64,000 nt of DNA from Saccharopolyspora hirsuta (GCF_008630535.1 NZ_VWPH01000015.1:1-64000); one strand, 5' to 3'. Numbered from the stretch's first letter, positions 32,536 through 41,327 are shown. Notes: generated by a model not told the origin, from the letters alone. A program made the numbers and translations.

Positions 32536-33087
32536 GTGCGCAACCTGGCTTGGCGGAGTAACGGATCACCGCTGATCGACGCGGCGGAGCTGGCGTGGAT
32601 CGGCGAGCTCCCCGATCCGGTGCCGCACACCGCCGCCGAGCTCTCCGCGGTGCTCGGTCTGCTGACGTCGTCGCGGTTTGAGGCGATCACCGTCGGGCAC
32701 AGCCGTGACGACGCGTCCCGAGCTGCGGCGGAGGCGTTCGCGGCCGCGTGGCGGGCTGTCGGCGGCACTGTTCTGGCCACAGTGGACTGGCCGGAGGTGG
32801 CCGCGTCGTGGCTGCGCCCGGCGAAGCGGATGACCGCCGAGCTCCCGGACGCGTGGGTGGTGGCCGCCGCCCCGCTCGGCTTCGCCCAGCTGGCGCGGCG
32901 GCTGCGGCACAGCACGGAGTGGGAGCCGTCCCGCACGATCGCCTTCGCGGCCCTGCAGGACTCCAGGCTCCCCGCGCTCACCGGTGGCGAAGTCCTCGAC
33001 GGATTGCGCGGCGCAACGGCCGATGGTGGCACCTGGGAGATCCGCGGCCGCTGGGTGAGCACGACTGCGGAGACCGCTTCCGGATGA
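32536..33087 (+). CDS. hypothetical protein resembling part of a type I periplasmic-binding fold
   Basis: 183 residues from GTG 32536 with GGAG one base upstream (tight spacing). [20 protein letters not shown], then [18 protein letters not shown] and [19 protein letters not shown] recall the second lobe of branched-chain-type ligand-binding proteins, but there is no signal peptide and only about half the usual length. I cannot assign a function. It ends inside the start of the GNAT gene (ATGA overlap), so the two are translated together. Confidence 0.55.
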   Translation: MRNLAWRSNGSPLIDAAELAWIGELPDPVPHTAAELSAVLGLLTSSRFEAITVGHSRDDASRAAAEAFAAAWRAVGGTVLATVDWPEVAASWLRPAKRMTAELPDAWVVAAAPLGFAQLARRLRHSTEWEPSRTIAFAALQDSRLPALTGGEVLDGLRGATADGGTWEIRGRWVSTTAETASG

Positions 33088-33980
33088 CAGACCACAGTGG
33101 ACGCGGCGAAATTCGCGTGCGGTGCATGGGGGAGCTGTGGTGGGATCGGCTCGTGAGCGCATCGCCCCCTGAGGATCTCCTGGAGCGCATGGAGCGGAAC
33201 CTGGCCGAGCACGCCTGCCACCTGCACCGCGGGCTGGCGGGCGCGACGGTCGTGGAGACCGATGATCTGCTGGTGGCGGACAGCGGGCTCGACGACGACA
33301 CGTTCAACATCGTCGCGATGGCCCGCTTCACCCCGCAGGCGGCCGCGGCCCGCATCGACGAGACGGCCCGGACGCTGACCGCCACCGGGCGCCGGTTCTC
33401 CTGGTGGGTGGGCCCGGCGTCGGCCCCGGCGGACCTGCGGGCCCGCCTGTCGGCGGCCGGACTGCCCGAAGCGGAACGCGAAACGGCGATGTGGGCGGAG
33501 CTCGACGACGACCTGCCGCGCCCCGCGGTGTCCGGGCTCGAGATCCGCACGGCGACCACGCCCGAGGAACTCGCCGACTACGCCCGGGTCCTCGTGGCGA
33601 ACTGGGACCCGCCCGCCGAGACGGTCCGCAGCTTCTTCGCCCGGACCGCGGAGCGCGCGCTGGCCGCCGACAGCCCGTCCCGCTACCTGGTCGGCTACGC
33701 GGACGGCGAACCGGTCTGCTCGGCCGAGGTCTTCCTGCACGCGGGAGTCGCCGGGATCTACAACATCTGCACCCGGACCACCCACCGCCGCCGCGGCTAC
33801 GGCGGAGCCATGACCCTGGAGGTCCTCCACGCGGCCCGAGCCCAGAACCACCGCACAGCGGTCCTCCAAGCATCGACCGAAGGCGAACCGGTCTACCGCC
33901 GCCTCGGCTTCCGCGCCTGCGGCGAGTACACCGAGCACTCAGTCAACGTCGGGCAGGTCGGCGACTCGCCAGAGGCCTAG
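33084..33980 (+). CDS. GNAT-family N-acetyltransferase
   Basis: 298 residues from ATG 33084, overlapping the previous stop; an in-frame ATG at 33126 is possible. The C-terminal half is a GNAT domain: acetyl-CoA loop region [20 protein letters not shown], then [15 protein letters not shown]. The N-terminal ~150 residues form a divergent, possibly second GNAT-like module. Such enzymes acetylate amines using acetyl-CoA; substrate unknown. The last 42 bp overlap the 3' end of the convergent methyltransferase gene. Confidence 0.78.
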   Translation: MTDHSGRGEIRVRCMGELWWDRLVSASPPEDLLERMERNLAEHACHLHRGLAGATVVETDDLLVADSGLDDDTFNIVAMARFTPQAAAARIDETARTLTATGRRFSWWVGPASAPADLRARLSAAGLPEAERETAMWAELDDDLPRPAVSGLEIRTATTPEELADYARVLVANWDPPAETVRSFFARTAERALAADSPSRYLVGYADGEPVCSAEVFLHAGVAGIYNICTRTTHRRRGYGGAMTLEVLHAARAQNHRTAVLQASTEGEPVYRRLGFRACGEYTEHSVNVGQVGDSPEA

Positions 33981-34646
33981 TGCTTTGTCCGCGTAGTGGC
34001 CGTCGCCCTCTTCGCAGCCCTCGGTGATCAGTTCGAGGGGTTCGGGGAAGGTGAACGGGGCGAGTTGGAGGTTCAGCGGGCGCCAGTCGCCGGTTTCGAC
34101 GTCGACGTTCACCTCCAGCTCAGGGAACGTGGTGGTCAGCAGGTGGCCGACGCCGCTGTCCCGGATGTTGCGCAGCGCCGCGCGGATCTGCTCGAAGCTG
34201 AGGTGCACCAGGCAGTCCCGGCACAGGAGCAGGTCCGCGGCGGGGAGCCGGTCGCGGGTCAGGTCCAGGACCTCGAAGCGCCGGTCGTCCGCCGCGTAGC
34301 GCTGCCGGTTGCGCTCGACCAGCTCCGGCACGATGTCGGCGCCGAAGTAGCTCGTCACGCCCAGGTCGGTGGTCGACAGCCAGCCGAAGTCGCCGCAGGG
34401 CACGTCCGCGATCGACCGCACGCGCCACCGGCGCAGCAGTGCGGGGATCTCGGCGCGGATGTGCTCGGTGGCGGCGCTCTCCGAGCCCTGCCCGGACACC
34501 GATTCCGGGCTGCCCCACAGGTTCTGCTCGTAGATGTAGCGGAACACCCCGCCGGTGTCCTGCTCGGCCAGGTGCGCGCGGTGCTCGCGGAACCGGGCGT
34601 TGGTGGTCAGCTCCGGGCGTCCCCACGACGTTCCGGCTGAGCTCAT
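33939..34646 (-). CDS. SAM-dependent methyltransferase (class I)
   Basis: 235 residues. [16 protein letters not shown] is the SAM-binding motif I with the unusual PCGD, followed by [14 protein letters not shown] and [16 protein letters not shown]. This pattern is seen in small methyltransferases that act on sugars or peptides; substrate not known. A strong AGGAGG precedes the ATG. Its start overlaps the stop of the upstream 75-codon ORF (ATGA), and it is probably the last gene of the operon led by the DAG-kinase/PAP2 gene. Confidence 0.78.
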   Translation of the reverse strand: MSSAGTSWGRPELTTNARFREHRAHLAEQDTGGVFRYIYEQNLWGSPESVSGQGSESAATEHIRAEIPALLRRWRVRSIADVPCGDFGWLSTTDLGVTSYFGADIVPELVERNRQRYAADDRRFEVLDLTRDRLPAADLLLCRDCLVHLSFEQIRAALRNIRDSGVGHLLTTTFPELEVNVDVETGDWRPLNLQLAPFTFPEPLELITEGCEEGDGHYADKALGLWRVADLPDVD

Positions 34647-34870
34647 CGCGTCGTCCTCCTGGTGGTCCCGGTGGGATCTGCTGCCACCGGCCGAGATCTC
34701 GGGCCCCCGGTATCGGAGTGCACCAGCTCCCAGGCCGTTCCGCCATCGCGCAACAGGAGTACGGCCACTGCCCCCGGCGGTGGCGGTTGGCCCTGGCGCA
34801 TGCGTCGAGGTTCTGTTCGGCGGCTGCTCGACGCCGGGCTGAACTGCCAGGACCCGTGAGCGCCGGTCAC
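34643..34870 (-). CDS. hypothetical small protein (75 aa) coupled at both ends
   Basis: GTG 34868-34870 overlaps the stop of the upstream 91-aa gene (GTGA), and its own stop overlaps the start of the methyltransferase (ATGA). A four-base overlap at both ends is strong positional evidence in an actinomycete operon. The peptide has a basic N-terminal third and a strand-like centre GAVAVLLLRDGGTAWELVHS. I do not recognise a family. It could instead be an untranslated spacer. Confidence 0.45.
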   Translation of the reverse strand: MTGAHGSWQFSPASSSRRTEPRRMRQGQPPPPGAVAVLLLRDGGTAWELVHSDTGGPRSRPVAADPTGTTRRTTR

Positions 34871-35142
34871 GTGCTCAGGTGGTAGTGCGCGGCGACCAGT
34901 TCGGCGGCGCACTCCTCGGGTTGTTCCGCGGCGGCGTGGTCGAGTGCGCGGCGCAGGGCGGACAGCGCCTCCGGCGCCGCCTCGGCGAGCAGGTCGGCGG
35001 CGTGGTCGGTGGCCTTGGCGAGGTCGACGAGCAGGGCCTGCACCTCGATGCTGTCCGGTCTGACGATGAGCGCGGGAATGGTGCTCCGGAGTTGCGCGCG
35101 CAGAGCGCGCAGGACGTGATCCGCGTCGGGGTGGGAGGTCAC
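34867..35142 (-). CDS. hypothetical helical protein (91 aa)
   Basis: GTG 35140-35142 has AAGGAGG at good spacing. The product is all-helical in appearance (DHVLRALRAQLRS, LVDLAKATDHAADLLAEAA, LSALRRALDHAAAEQ) with heptad-like leucines, and lies 51 bp downstream of the DAG-kinase/PAP2 gene on the same strand. The leader also contains ATG-CCG-TGA just upstream, a two-codon start-stop that overlaps the spacing to the GTG. No known family; function unknown. Confidence 0.6.
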   Translation of the reverse strand: MTSHPDADHVLRALRAQLRSTIPALIVRPDSIEVQALLVDLAKATDHAADLLAEAAPEALSALRRALDHAAAEQPEECAAELVAAHYHLST

Positions 35143-35193
35143 GGCATCCCTCCTTGAGCGCTTCGGGTCTGCACCGGTGCGACGCGCCAGCGA

Positions 35194-36693
35194 TCAGCTC
35201 GTGACGGAGTTCTCCGGGCGGTAGACGCGAAGCGCCTCGTCGCGCGAGGTGAACCTGAAGTTCCGCCCCGGCTCGACGACCTCGCCGTCGCAGGCCAGCG
35301 CCAGCGGTTCGCTGAGCACCTCGACGTGCGCGGACTCCTGCTCCTGCTGGACGTAGGTGCGGCTGTTGAACAGCGCACCGGTCAGCGCCGCGAACGTGCA
35401 CCGGACGCGGGACAGCGGGAGGTCGGCGCGGATGTAGCGGATGTCGAGCACCCCGTCGTCCAGCCGCGGGCGCCAGGTGGGGGCGAAGCCCTTCGGCTGG
35501 TAGCCGCTGGCGCCGACGAACAGCAGCCAGATCTTGCGGTGCGTGCCGTCGATGCGGACCTCGATCGGCTCGGCCTCGGCGAGCACGCGCACCAGCGCCG
35601 CAGCGGCCGCGGGCCACCTGCCCCAGCGCGGCTCCCACTTCTCCCGCAGCCGGACCAGGTCGGGGTAACCGCCCAGGCTGGCGGTGTTGACGAACCACCG
35701 CTCCGGCCGGTCGTCGACGGTGACCGAACCCAGGTCGACGTGCACCGCCGACCCGGCGGCCAGCGCCCGCGCCGAGTCCTGGGCGCTCGTCACGCCCAGG
35801 TCGCGGGCGAAGTGGTTCAACGTGCCCGCGGGGACCACGGCCAGCGGCAGCCCGCGGACCGCGGCGGCGGACGCCGCGGCTGCCACCGTGCCGTCACCGC
35901 CCGCGACGGCCAGCGCGCGGATGGGCTCACCGGCCGCGTCCAGCTCGCGGTGCAGCTGTTCGACGAGATCGGCTTCGGGGTCCGGGTGCAGGACCTTGGC
36001 GGCGGGCCACAGGTCGGTCAGCGCGGCGGACGGGTCGTGGTCGGCGTCCCCGGACGACGGGTTGACCAGCAGCGCGAGCCCGTGGCCGTCGGTCAGCGCG
36101 GCGACGTGCTCGCTCGGCCGGGCCAACCCGGGCGCGGCCGGGCGCACCGGCCACCACCAGCGGGTCGCCAGCCCGAGCCCGCAGCCGATCGCGGCCCCGA
36201 AGGCGACGTCGGTGGGCCAGTGCACCCCGGTGTGGACGCGGGAGTACGCCACCGCCGCCGCGACCGGCAGCACCGCCGCGCCCAGCAGCGGCGACTCCAG
36301 GGCCACCGCGGTGGTGAACGCCGCGGCGGAGGCGGCGTGCCCGGACGGGAACGACGAGGACACCGGCGGCGAGATGAGCCGCCGGTGCCTCGGCAGCAGG
36401 TCGGTGGCCGGACGTCGCCGCGGCAGCAGCCGCTTGGCCAGCAGGTTCGTCACGGCGCTGGTGGCCCCGATGGCCGCGACGCCGCGCAGCGCGGCCCGCC
36501 GGGAAGGCCCCTTGCGCAGGACCAGCCCACCGGCCAGCGCGAACCACAACTTGCTGTGGTTCGCCGACCAGCTGAGCCCGCGCATCGCGGGGTCGACGAC
36601 GCTGCGCGGAATTCCGGCGCTGCGGTGCACGAGAAGACGATCAACGCCGGAGACCCGCCTGCGCACTGCGCCGAGAACCTTGAACATGTGCAC
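35194..36693 (-). CDS. bifunctional PAP2 phosphatase / diacylglycerol kinase-type lipid kinase
   Basis: 499 residues. The N-terminal ~200 residues are a membrane PAP2 domain with the three phosphatase motifs: KRLLPRRRP, PSGHAAS and SRVHTGVHWPTDV. The C-terminal ~290 residues are a DAGK catalytic domain: LLVNPSSGD, VAGGDGTVAAAAS, VPAGTLNHFARDLG and a late ALACDGEVVEPG. Such fusions probably turn over phosphatidic acid and diacylglycerol or related lipids at the membrane. ATG 36691-36693 lies within the 12-bp palindrome CATGTGCACATG (36685-36696), preceded by TAGCAT on the minus strand, so the promoter may overlap the start. Probable first gene of a four-gene operon. Confidence 0.85.
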   Translation of the reverse strand: MHMFKVLGAVRRRVSGVDRLLVHRSAGIPRSVVDPAMRGLSWSANHSKLWFALAGGLVLRKGPSRRAALRGVAAIGATSAVTNLLAKRLLPRRRPATDLLPRHRRLISPPVSSSFPSGHAASAAAFTTAVALESPLLGAAVLPVAAAVAYSRVHTGVHWPTDVAFGAAIGCGLGLATRWWWPVRPAAPGLARPSEHVAALTDGHGLALLVNPSSGDADHDPSAALTDLWPAAKVLHPDPEADLVEQLHRELDAAGEPIRALAVAGGDGTVAAAASAAAVRGLPLAVVPAGTLNHFARDLGVTSAQDSARALAAGSAVHVDLGSVTVDDRPERWFVNTASLGGYPDLVRLREKWEPRWGRWPAAAAALVRVLAEAEPIEVRIDGTHRKIWLLFVGASGYQPKGFAPTWRPRLDDGVLDIRYIRADLPLSRVRCTFAALTGALFNSRTYVQQEQESAHVEVLSEPLALACDGEVVEPGRNFRFTSRDEALRVYRPENSVTS

Positions 36694-36749
36694 ATGCTAG
36701 GGACAACCGCCCACAACAGCGGTGGTGACCGGCCGACGGCACCGCAGCA

Positions 36750-36763
36750 GTTTCGGCGGAAAC
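36750..36763. repeat. isolated A-type palindrome
   Basis: GTTTC-ggcg-GAAAC, same stem geometry as the family A palindromes, upstream of copy A4. Confidence 0.45.
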
Positions 36764-36816
36764 CTGACGCCGCCACCACGAGCTCGGCCAGGACGGCGGG
36801 CACACGACCGAACCGC

Positions 36817-37232
36817 TACCACGGCCGTCCGAGGGGTGGTGACGATTGCGATTTCGATTGAGGTTTTTCCAACCTCGTTCTGCGTGGCGGTGCCGGTGCG
36901 GAACCTCAGCGCCCGCCTGGACTCCGGGTGCCCTGACTTATGTATGCCAATACACGGCGTCAGGGCCGTCCTCGCCAGGCGAACGCTGAGAACCCGCGGC
37001 GGTGCGAGTTGCGAGGGTGGGTTATGCGCCTGCGGCGCATGCGGCACCTGCCGACCGGTGCCGGTCTCCCTTCGCAGCTGCGGTCCACGGGCAGGATGAA
37101 CAAGGCTCATTGAAATTGCCCACGTCGCCACCGCAGGGTCCGTCGAGAACGAGGCAATTTCGATTGAAGTTGCAACGCTCGCGAAGCAACCACCCACCGC
37201 TTTGAACCCGAACCCACCCCGATATCACCACC
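36817..37232 (+). repeat. family A intergenic repeat, copy A4, interrupted by a B element
   Basis: Ends are TACCACGGCC (36817-36826) and TATCACCACC (37223-37232). The left palindrome is split: ATTTCgattGA at 36851-36861 and attGAAAT from 37109 on. The right palindrome ATTTC-gatt-GAAGT is at 37157-37170 and the tail motif ccgctttgaaccc at 37197-37209. Removing 36862-37113 restores an uninterrupted ATTTCGATTGAAAT, direct evidence that B was inserted into A. Confidence 0.7.
36862..37108 (+). mobile_element. family B element, copy B2 (247 bp), inserted in a family A palindrome
   Basis: Flanked by ATTGA at 36857-36861 and 37109-37113. Nearly the same length and sequence as B1, including ccctgac...gtcaggg, the ctcagcg/cgctgag pair and the atgcgcctgcggcgcatg hairpin. 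Because the flanking bases overlap element-like GA/TC ends, the duplication may be 3 (ATT) to 5 bp (ATTGA). No transposase is encoded, so it would need one in trans. Confidence 0.7.
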
Positions 37233-37412
37233 GGTCCCGGGCATCCGGCCGGAGCCGCCCCGGGCCACCCCTCGTCCGCTGTGGATCGATGCACCGACCA
37301 ACGGTCGAGATAGTGGGAAATTCCCTTGCCTCCCACCGAGAACGTCGGCGCTGCGGTGTTCGTGCGGGTCGGTCACGATGGACGGGGGTTGACTTCGAGG
37401 GGGCGAGGTCGG

Positions 37413-37619
37413 ATGCGGGTCAACGTTGATCTCAACCGCTGCCAGGCGTACGCGCAGTGCGCTTTCCTGGCTCCGGACGTCTTCCGGTTGCACGGGGAGG
37501 AGGCGCTGCTCTACCAGCCGGACGTCGAGGAGTCGCGCCGCGGCGATGTGCTTCGGGCGGCAGCCGCTTGCCCGGTTCAAGCGATCCTGGTCGAGGCACC
37601 GAGGGGCGAAGCGCGATGA
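37413..37619 (+). CDS. 3Fe-4S-type ferredoxin (P450 redox partner)
   Basis: 68 residues from ATG 37413. Cluster ligands are CQAYAQC (C-x5-C instead of the 4Fe-4S C-x2-C-x2-C) and CPVQA near the C-terminus, the pattern of small single-cluster actinobacterial ferredoxins that feed P450s. Its stop overlaps the start of the reductase gene by ATGA, and a P450 follows, so the three genes form a complete class I monooxygenase system. The promoter must lie in or just after the A4/B2 repeat region upstream. Confidence 0.88.
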   Translation: MRVNVDLNRCQAYAQCAFLAPDVFRLHGEEALLYQPDVEESRRGDVLRAAAACPVQAILVEAPRGEAR

Positions 37620-38974
37620 CCAGCGGTCCAGGGCGGATCGTGATCGTCGGTGCTTCCCTGGCCGGGTTGCGGGCCGCCGAGCACCTGCGGGCGGGCGGTT
37701 TCGGCGGGGCGCTCACGCTGGTCGGGGACGAGCCGCACGGGCCCTACGACCGGCCTCCGCTGTCCAAGCAGGTTCTGCTGGGGATGGTGCGGCCCGAGGG
37801 CACCGCGTTGCCCCGCACGCGCGAGATCGACGCGGAGTGGCGGCTCGGTGTTGCCGCCGCCGGGTTGGACCGGGAGCGCAGGCGGGTGCAGCTGGCGGAC
37901 GGTTCGGAGGTCGAGTACGACCGGCTGCTGATCGCGACCGGGGTCCGCTCGCGTCCGTGGCCCAACGAGTCCGAAGCTGCTCTGGACGGGGTGTGCGTGC
38001 TGCGGACCAGGGACGATGCCGCACACCTCGGTCGGTTGCTGGCCCGGCGCCCGAACCGGGTGCTGATCATCGGTGCGGGGTTCACCGGTTCCGAGATCGC
38101 CTCGGCGTGCCGGGAGCGCGGGTGCGCCGTCACCGTCGCCGAGCGCGGCGAAGCACCGCTGGTGGGCGCGCTGGGCGGGATGGTCGGCGAGGTGGCGGCT
38201 CGGCTGCAGCGGGAGCACGGGGTCGACCTGCGCTGCGGTGTCATGGTGACCTCGCTGGAGGGCGACTCCGCCGGGCGGCTCAGGCGCGCCCACCTGTCCG
38301 ACGGCTCCGCGCTGGACGCGGAGGTCGCCGTGGTGGCGCTCGGCGCGGTGCGCAACACCGGGTGGTTGGAGGGCTCGGGGCTGGCGGCGGGGCCTCGCGG
38401 TGTCGCCTGCGACGCCGGGTGCCGGGCCTTCGACGTCCACGGCATCGTCACCGACGACGTGTTCGCCGCGGGGGACGTCGCCCGGACCCCGCACCCGCTG
38501 TTCGGCTACCAGTTCCTCTCGCTGGAGCACTGGGGGAACGCCGTGGCGCAGGCCGAGATCGCCGCGCACAACATGATCAGCGCCGACGCCCGGCGGCGGC
38601 CGCACCTGTGGACGCCGTCGTTCTGGTCCGCGCAGTTCGGCGTGAACATCAAGTCCGTCGGCGCGCCGTCGATGGGCGAGGAGATCGTGGTGACCCAGGG
38701 CTCGCTCGCCGACCACCGCTTCGCCGCCGCCTACGGGTATCGGGGACGGGTGATCGCCGCGGTCGGCTTCGACCACGGGAAGTGGATGGGCGGCTACCGG
38801 CGGCTGATCGAGCAGGCAGCACCGTTCCCGCCGGACCTGCCCGGCGGGAACGGGCAGCGCCCCGGGCCTGCCCGGTTCCCGGACCCGGCGCTGCCCAGCC
38901 ACGGGCCCACCGTCACCCTGACCGGCCACTCGCCGAACGAGAAGCGGGTCGTGTTCACCCCGTCCCGCGCCTGA
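37616..38974 (+). CDS. FAD-dependent ferredoxin reductase (NAD(P)H)
   Basis: 452 residues. FAD motif IVIVGASLAGLRAAEHL, GPYDRPPLSK (typical of BphA4/putidaredoxin-reductase-like enzymes), NAD(P)H motif VLIIGAGFTGSEIAS, and FAD-binding C-terminal DDVFAAGDVA. It passes electrons from NAD(P)H to the preceding ferredoxin. The C-terminal end is extended by about 40 Pro/Gly-rich residues (PGGNGQRPGPARFPDPALPS), somewhat longer than usual. The P450 starts 17 bp downstream. Confidence 0.88.
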   Translation: MTSGPGRIVIVGASLAGLRAAEHLRAGGFGGALTLVGDEPHGPYDRPPLSKQVLLGMVRPEGTALPRTREIDAEWRLGVAAAGLDRERRRVQLADGSEVEYDRLLIATGVRSRPWPNESEAALDGVCVLRTRDDAAHLGRLLARRPNRVLIIGAGFTGSEIASACRERGCAVTVAERGEAPLVGALGGMVGEVAARLQREHGVDLRCGVMVTSLEGDSAGRLRRAHLSDGSALDAEVAVVALGAVRNTGWLEGSGLAAGPRGVACDAGCRAFDVHGIVTDDVFAAGDVARTPHPLFGYQFLSLEHWGNAVAQAEIAAHNMISADARRRPHLWTPSFWSAQFGVNIKSVGAPSMGEEIVVTQGSLADHRFAAAYGYRGRVIAAVGFDHGKWMGGYRRLIEQAAPFPPDLPGGNGQRPGPARFPDPALPSHGPTVTLTGHSPNEKRVVFTPSRA

Positions 38975-38991
38975 TCGACAGGAGCCGCCGC

Positions 38992-40206
38992 ATGTCCTCG
39001 ACCAGCCCGGTGCAGCGGATCGCCGACCCGGCCGCGCGCCCCGACCCCTACCCGGTCTACGCCGAGCTCCGCCGGAACCCGGTGGTCCGCGACGAGAGCG
39101 GCGTCCACCTGGTCACCACCTACTGGGAGATCCGCGACCTGCTGCAGGACCCGCGGATCAGCTCCGACGCGCGGAACCTGGCGCCGGGCGCCAACCCGCT
39201 GCTGGCCGAGGAGGACGAGACGGCGCTGCCGCCCAGCTTCATCCGCCTGGACCCGCCCGAGCACGACCGGCTGCGCCGCCTGGCGATGCGCCCGTTCGGG
39301 CCGCCGCACAGCCCGCGCCGCATCCACGACATGCACGGCGAGCTCACCGCGATCGTCACCGACCTGCTCGACGGGCTCGCGGGCGACGAGCGGTTCGACG
39401 TGGTCGACGACTTCGCCTACCCGCTGCCGGTGGCGGTGATCTGCCAGCTCCTGGGCGTGCCGCAGGAGGACGAGCCGCGCTTCCGGGTGCTGGTCGACGG
39501 CGTGGTCGCGGGCCTGAACCCGGCCCAGCCGGTGGCCGAGCGGCGCGCCGCCCAGCGCAGCCGCTTCGAGCTCGGGCAGTACCTGGCCGGGCTGGTCGAG
39601 GAGCACCGCAGCCACCCCGGTGACGACATGCTCTCCGCGTGGGTCACCGACGAGGGCCCGGAGGGCCGGATGTCCCTGGCGGAGCTGATCACCACCGCGG
39701 TCCTGCTGCTGATCGCGGGCCACGAGACGACGGTCAACCTGATCACCAACGGAGTCCTCACCCTGCTGCGCAACCCGGACCAGCTGCAGCGCCTGCGCGA
39801 AGACCCGTCGCTGGCGCCGGTGCTGGTGGAGGAGCTGCTGCGCTACGAGCCGCCGGTGCAGCTGCTCCCGCAGCGAACCACGCTGACTGACCTGGAGGTC
39901 GCGGGCACGGTGATCCCGAAGGGTGCGCCGGTGTGGCTGCTGCTCGCCTCGGGCAACCGCGATCCGCAGCGCTTCGCCGAGCCGGACCGCTTCGACCCGT
40001 CCCGCGAGGACAACCAGCACCTCGGCTTCGGCTTCGGCGTGCACGCCTGCTTCGGGGCGCCGCTGGCCCGCCTGGAAACCCAGGTGGCGCTGACCGAACT
40101 CGCCCGCAGGCTGCCCGACCCCCGGTTGCCCGAGGACCCGCCGCCGTACCGCCCCAGCCCGGTCCTCCGCGGCCCCCGCCACCTGGAGATCACCTGCACC
40201 GCTTGA
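38992..40206 (+). CDS. cytochrome P450 (operonic with ferredoxin and reductase)
   Basis: 404 residues from ATG 38992 with GGAG upstream. I-helix AGHETT (242-247), ExxR in EELLRYEPP, haem loop FGFGVHACFG with Cys353. Soluble class I bacterial P450 supplied by the ferredoxin and reductase encoded just upstream. Substrate not predictable; no biosynthetic partner genes flank it. Confidence 0.9.
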   Translation: MSSTSPVQRIADPAARPDPYPVYAELRRNPVVRDESGVHLVTTYWEIRDLLQDPRISSDARNLAPGANPLLAEEDETALPPSFIRLDPPEHDRLRRLAMRPFGPPHSPRRIHDMHGELTAIVTDLLDGLAGDERFDVVDDFAYPLPVAVICQLLGVPQEDEPRFRVLVDGVVAGLNPAQPVAERRAAQRSRFELGQYLAGLVEEHRSHPGDDMLSAWVTDEGPEGRMSLAELITTAVLLLIAGHETTVNLITNGVLTLLRNPDQLQRLREDPSLAPVLVEELLRYEPPVQLLPQRTTLTDLEVAGTVIPKGAPVWLLLASGNRDPQRFAEPDRFDPSREDNQHLGFGFGVHACFGAPLARLETQVALTELARRLPDPRLPEDPPPYRPSPVLRGPRHLEITCTA

Positions 40207-40346
40207 CGCGCGGGATTCGATTCCGCCGCGCCCGGTCAATGCGACTGCCCGACTCGACGTCCGAAGTGGACTGTTCGGGGCGTGGTGGCTCACGCGATCA
40301 ACGCCGCATCCTGGCCGTTCTGCGGCGAAGGCTCTCGGGCGGCCAC

Positions 40347-40359
40347 TAGGCTGGCGTGG
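40347..40359 (+). promoter_or_regulatory. putative leaderless promoter -10 of the 116-aa gene
   Basis: TAGGCT at 40347-40352, six bases before the GTG at 40359; no Shine-Dalgarno is present. Confidence 0.35.
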
Positions 40360-40709
40360 TGCCGATCATCGAGATCACCTACGCGCCCCACGTGACCGAG
40401 GAGACCCTTCGCAAGCTCGGGGACGTCCTGCCGCACCTGGTTTCCGTGGCGGTGGAGTGCCCTGAGGAGCCCTACGACGGGGATCTCCAGCCGGGCGATG
40501 TGGAGGTTCGCTTCCGGCAGCTGGGGCCCTTCGACCGCAGCGGCGGGTTGGACTTCGTGGTCGAGGTGAGGTCGAAGTGGTTCGAGAGCCGGGCCGCCAA
40601 CCGGCAGGAGCGGGTGGATCTGCTGCACGAGAGCATCGCGAAGGCGATCGGGCAGAGCGATTTCGGCGTCTACCTCTCGCTCCCGGTCGCCGCGTGGGCA
40701 CAAGATTGA
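40359..40709 (+). CDS. hypothetical protein, possible tautomerase-superfamily member
   Basis: 116 residues from the second of two adjacent GTG codons (40356 and 40359). Starting at 40359 gives Met-Pro-Ile-Ile-Glu-Ile, placing a proline at position 1 after Met removal as in 4-oxalocrotonate tautomerase and CHMI, which use an N-terminal proline as base. Length and VEVRFRQLGPFDRSG with an alternating strand pattern would suit a CHMI-like double fold. The assignment is tentative. The final 24 codons include DFGVYLSLPVAAW. Confidence 0.5.
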   Translation: MPIIEITYAPHVTEETLRKLGDVLPHLVSVAVECPEEPYDGDLQPGDVEVRFRQLGPFDRSGGLDFVVEVRSKWFESRAANRQERVDLLHESIAKAIGQSDFGVYLSLPVAAWAQD

Positions 40710-40754
40710 GGCGATTCCAGCCGGAGACCTCGGGTTCTTCCGCGGTGCCGCTTC

Positions 40755-41327
40755 CTAGCTGGCTGGGGCCCTCGACCGGGGCCTGCGGGAGCGGCGGCTC
40801 GGCCAGCGCAGCTGGCAGATCCGGGGTGCCGGGGCTCCGGCCAGGTGTGCGGTGCGGGCGCGGGCGAACGCGCCTTCGATGACCGCCTCCGCCTCGGCCC
40901 GGGCCTGCCAGCCGCGGATCTCGCCGTTCTTGCGCGGTTCCAGGTCCTTGTAGGTGGCGAAGAAGTGGCCGATCTCGTCGCGGTCGTGCCGCGGGATGTC
41001 GGGCAGGTCGCGGATGTGGTCCGCGCGCGGGTCGTCGGCCTGCACGCACAGGACCTTGGCGTCCGGGCCCTGCTCGTCGTGCATCCAGAACACCGCGACA
41101 GGTCGGACGCGGATGGCGCAGCCCGGGAAGGTCGGGTGGACCACCTGCACCAGCGCGTCGAGCGGGTCGCCGTCCTCGGCGAGGGTGCCGGGGAAGTACC
41201 CGTAGTCGGCCGGGTAGCGGGCCGCGGTGAACAGGGTGCGGTCCAGCCGGATGCGTCCGCGCTCGTGGTCCATCTCGTACTTGTTGCGCGATCCCCGCGG
41301 GACCTCGACGACCATTTCGAGTTCCAC
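40755..41327 (-). CDS. inorganic pyrophosphatase, family I (diverged paralogue)
   Basis: 190 residues from GTG 41325-41327, chosen because GGGGAG lies upstream and VELEMVVEVPRGSRNKYEMD matches the family start. Active-site residues: RNKYE, YPADYGYFP, DGDPLDALV (metal Asp) and DDPRADH, with HFFATYKDLEP. It hydrolyses PPi to two phosphates in the cytosol. The C-terminus ends in an Arg/Pro/Ser-rich tail (RRSRRPRSRAPAS) and several positions differ from housekeeping actinobacterial Ppa, so I think it is a second copy. Convergent with the preceding gene. Confidence 0.82.
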   Translation of the reverse strand: MELEMVVEVPRGSRNKYEMDHERGRIRLDRTLFTAARYPADYGYFPGTLAEDGDPLDALVQVVHPTFPGCAIRVRPVAVFWMHDEQGPDAKVLCVQADDPRADHIRDLPDIPRHDRDEIGHFFATYKDLEPRKNGEIRGWQARAEAEAVIEGAFARARTAHLAGAPAPRICQLRWPSRRSRRPRSRAPAS

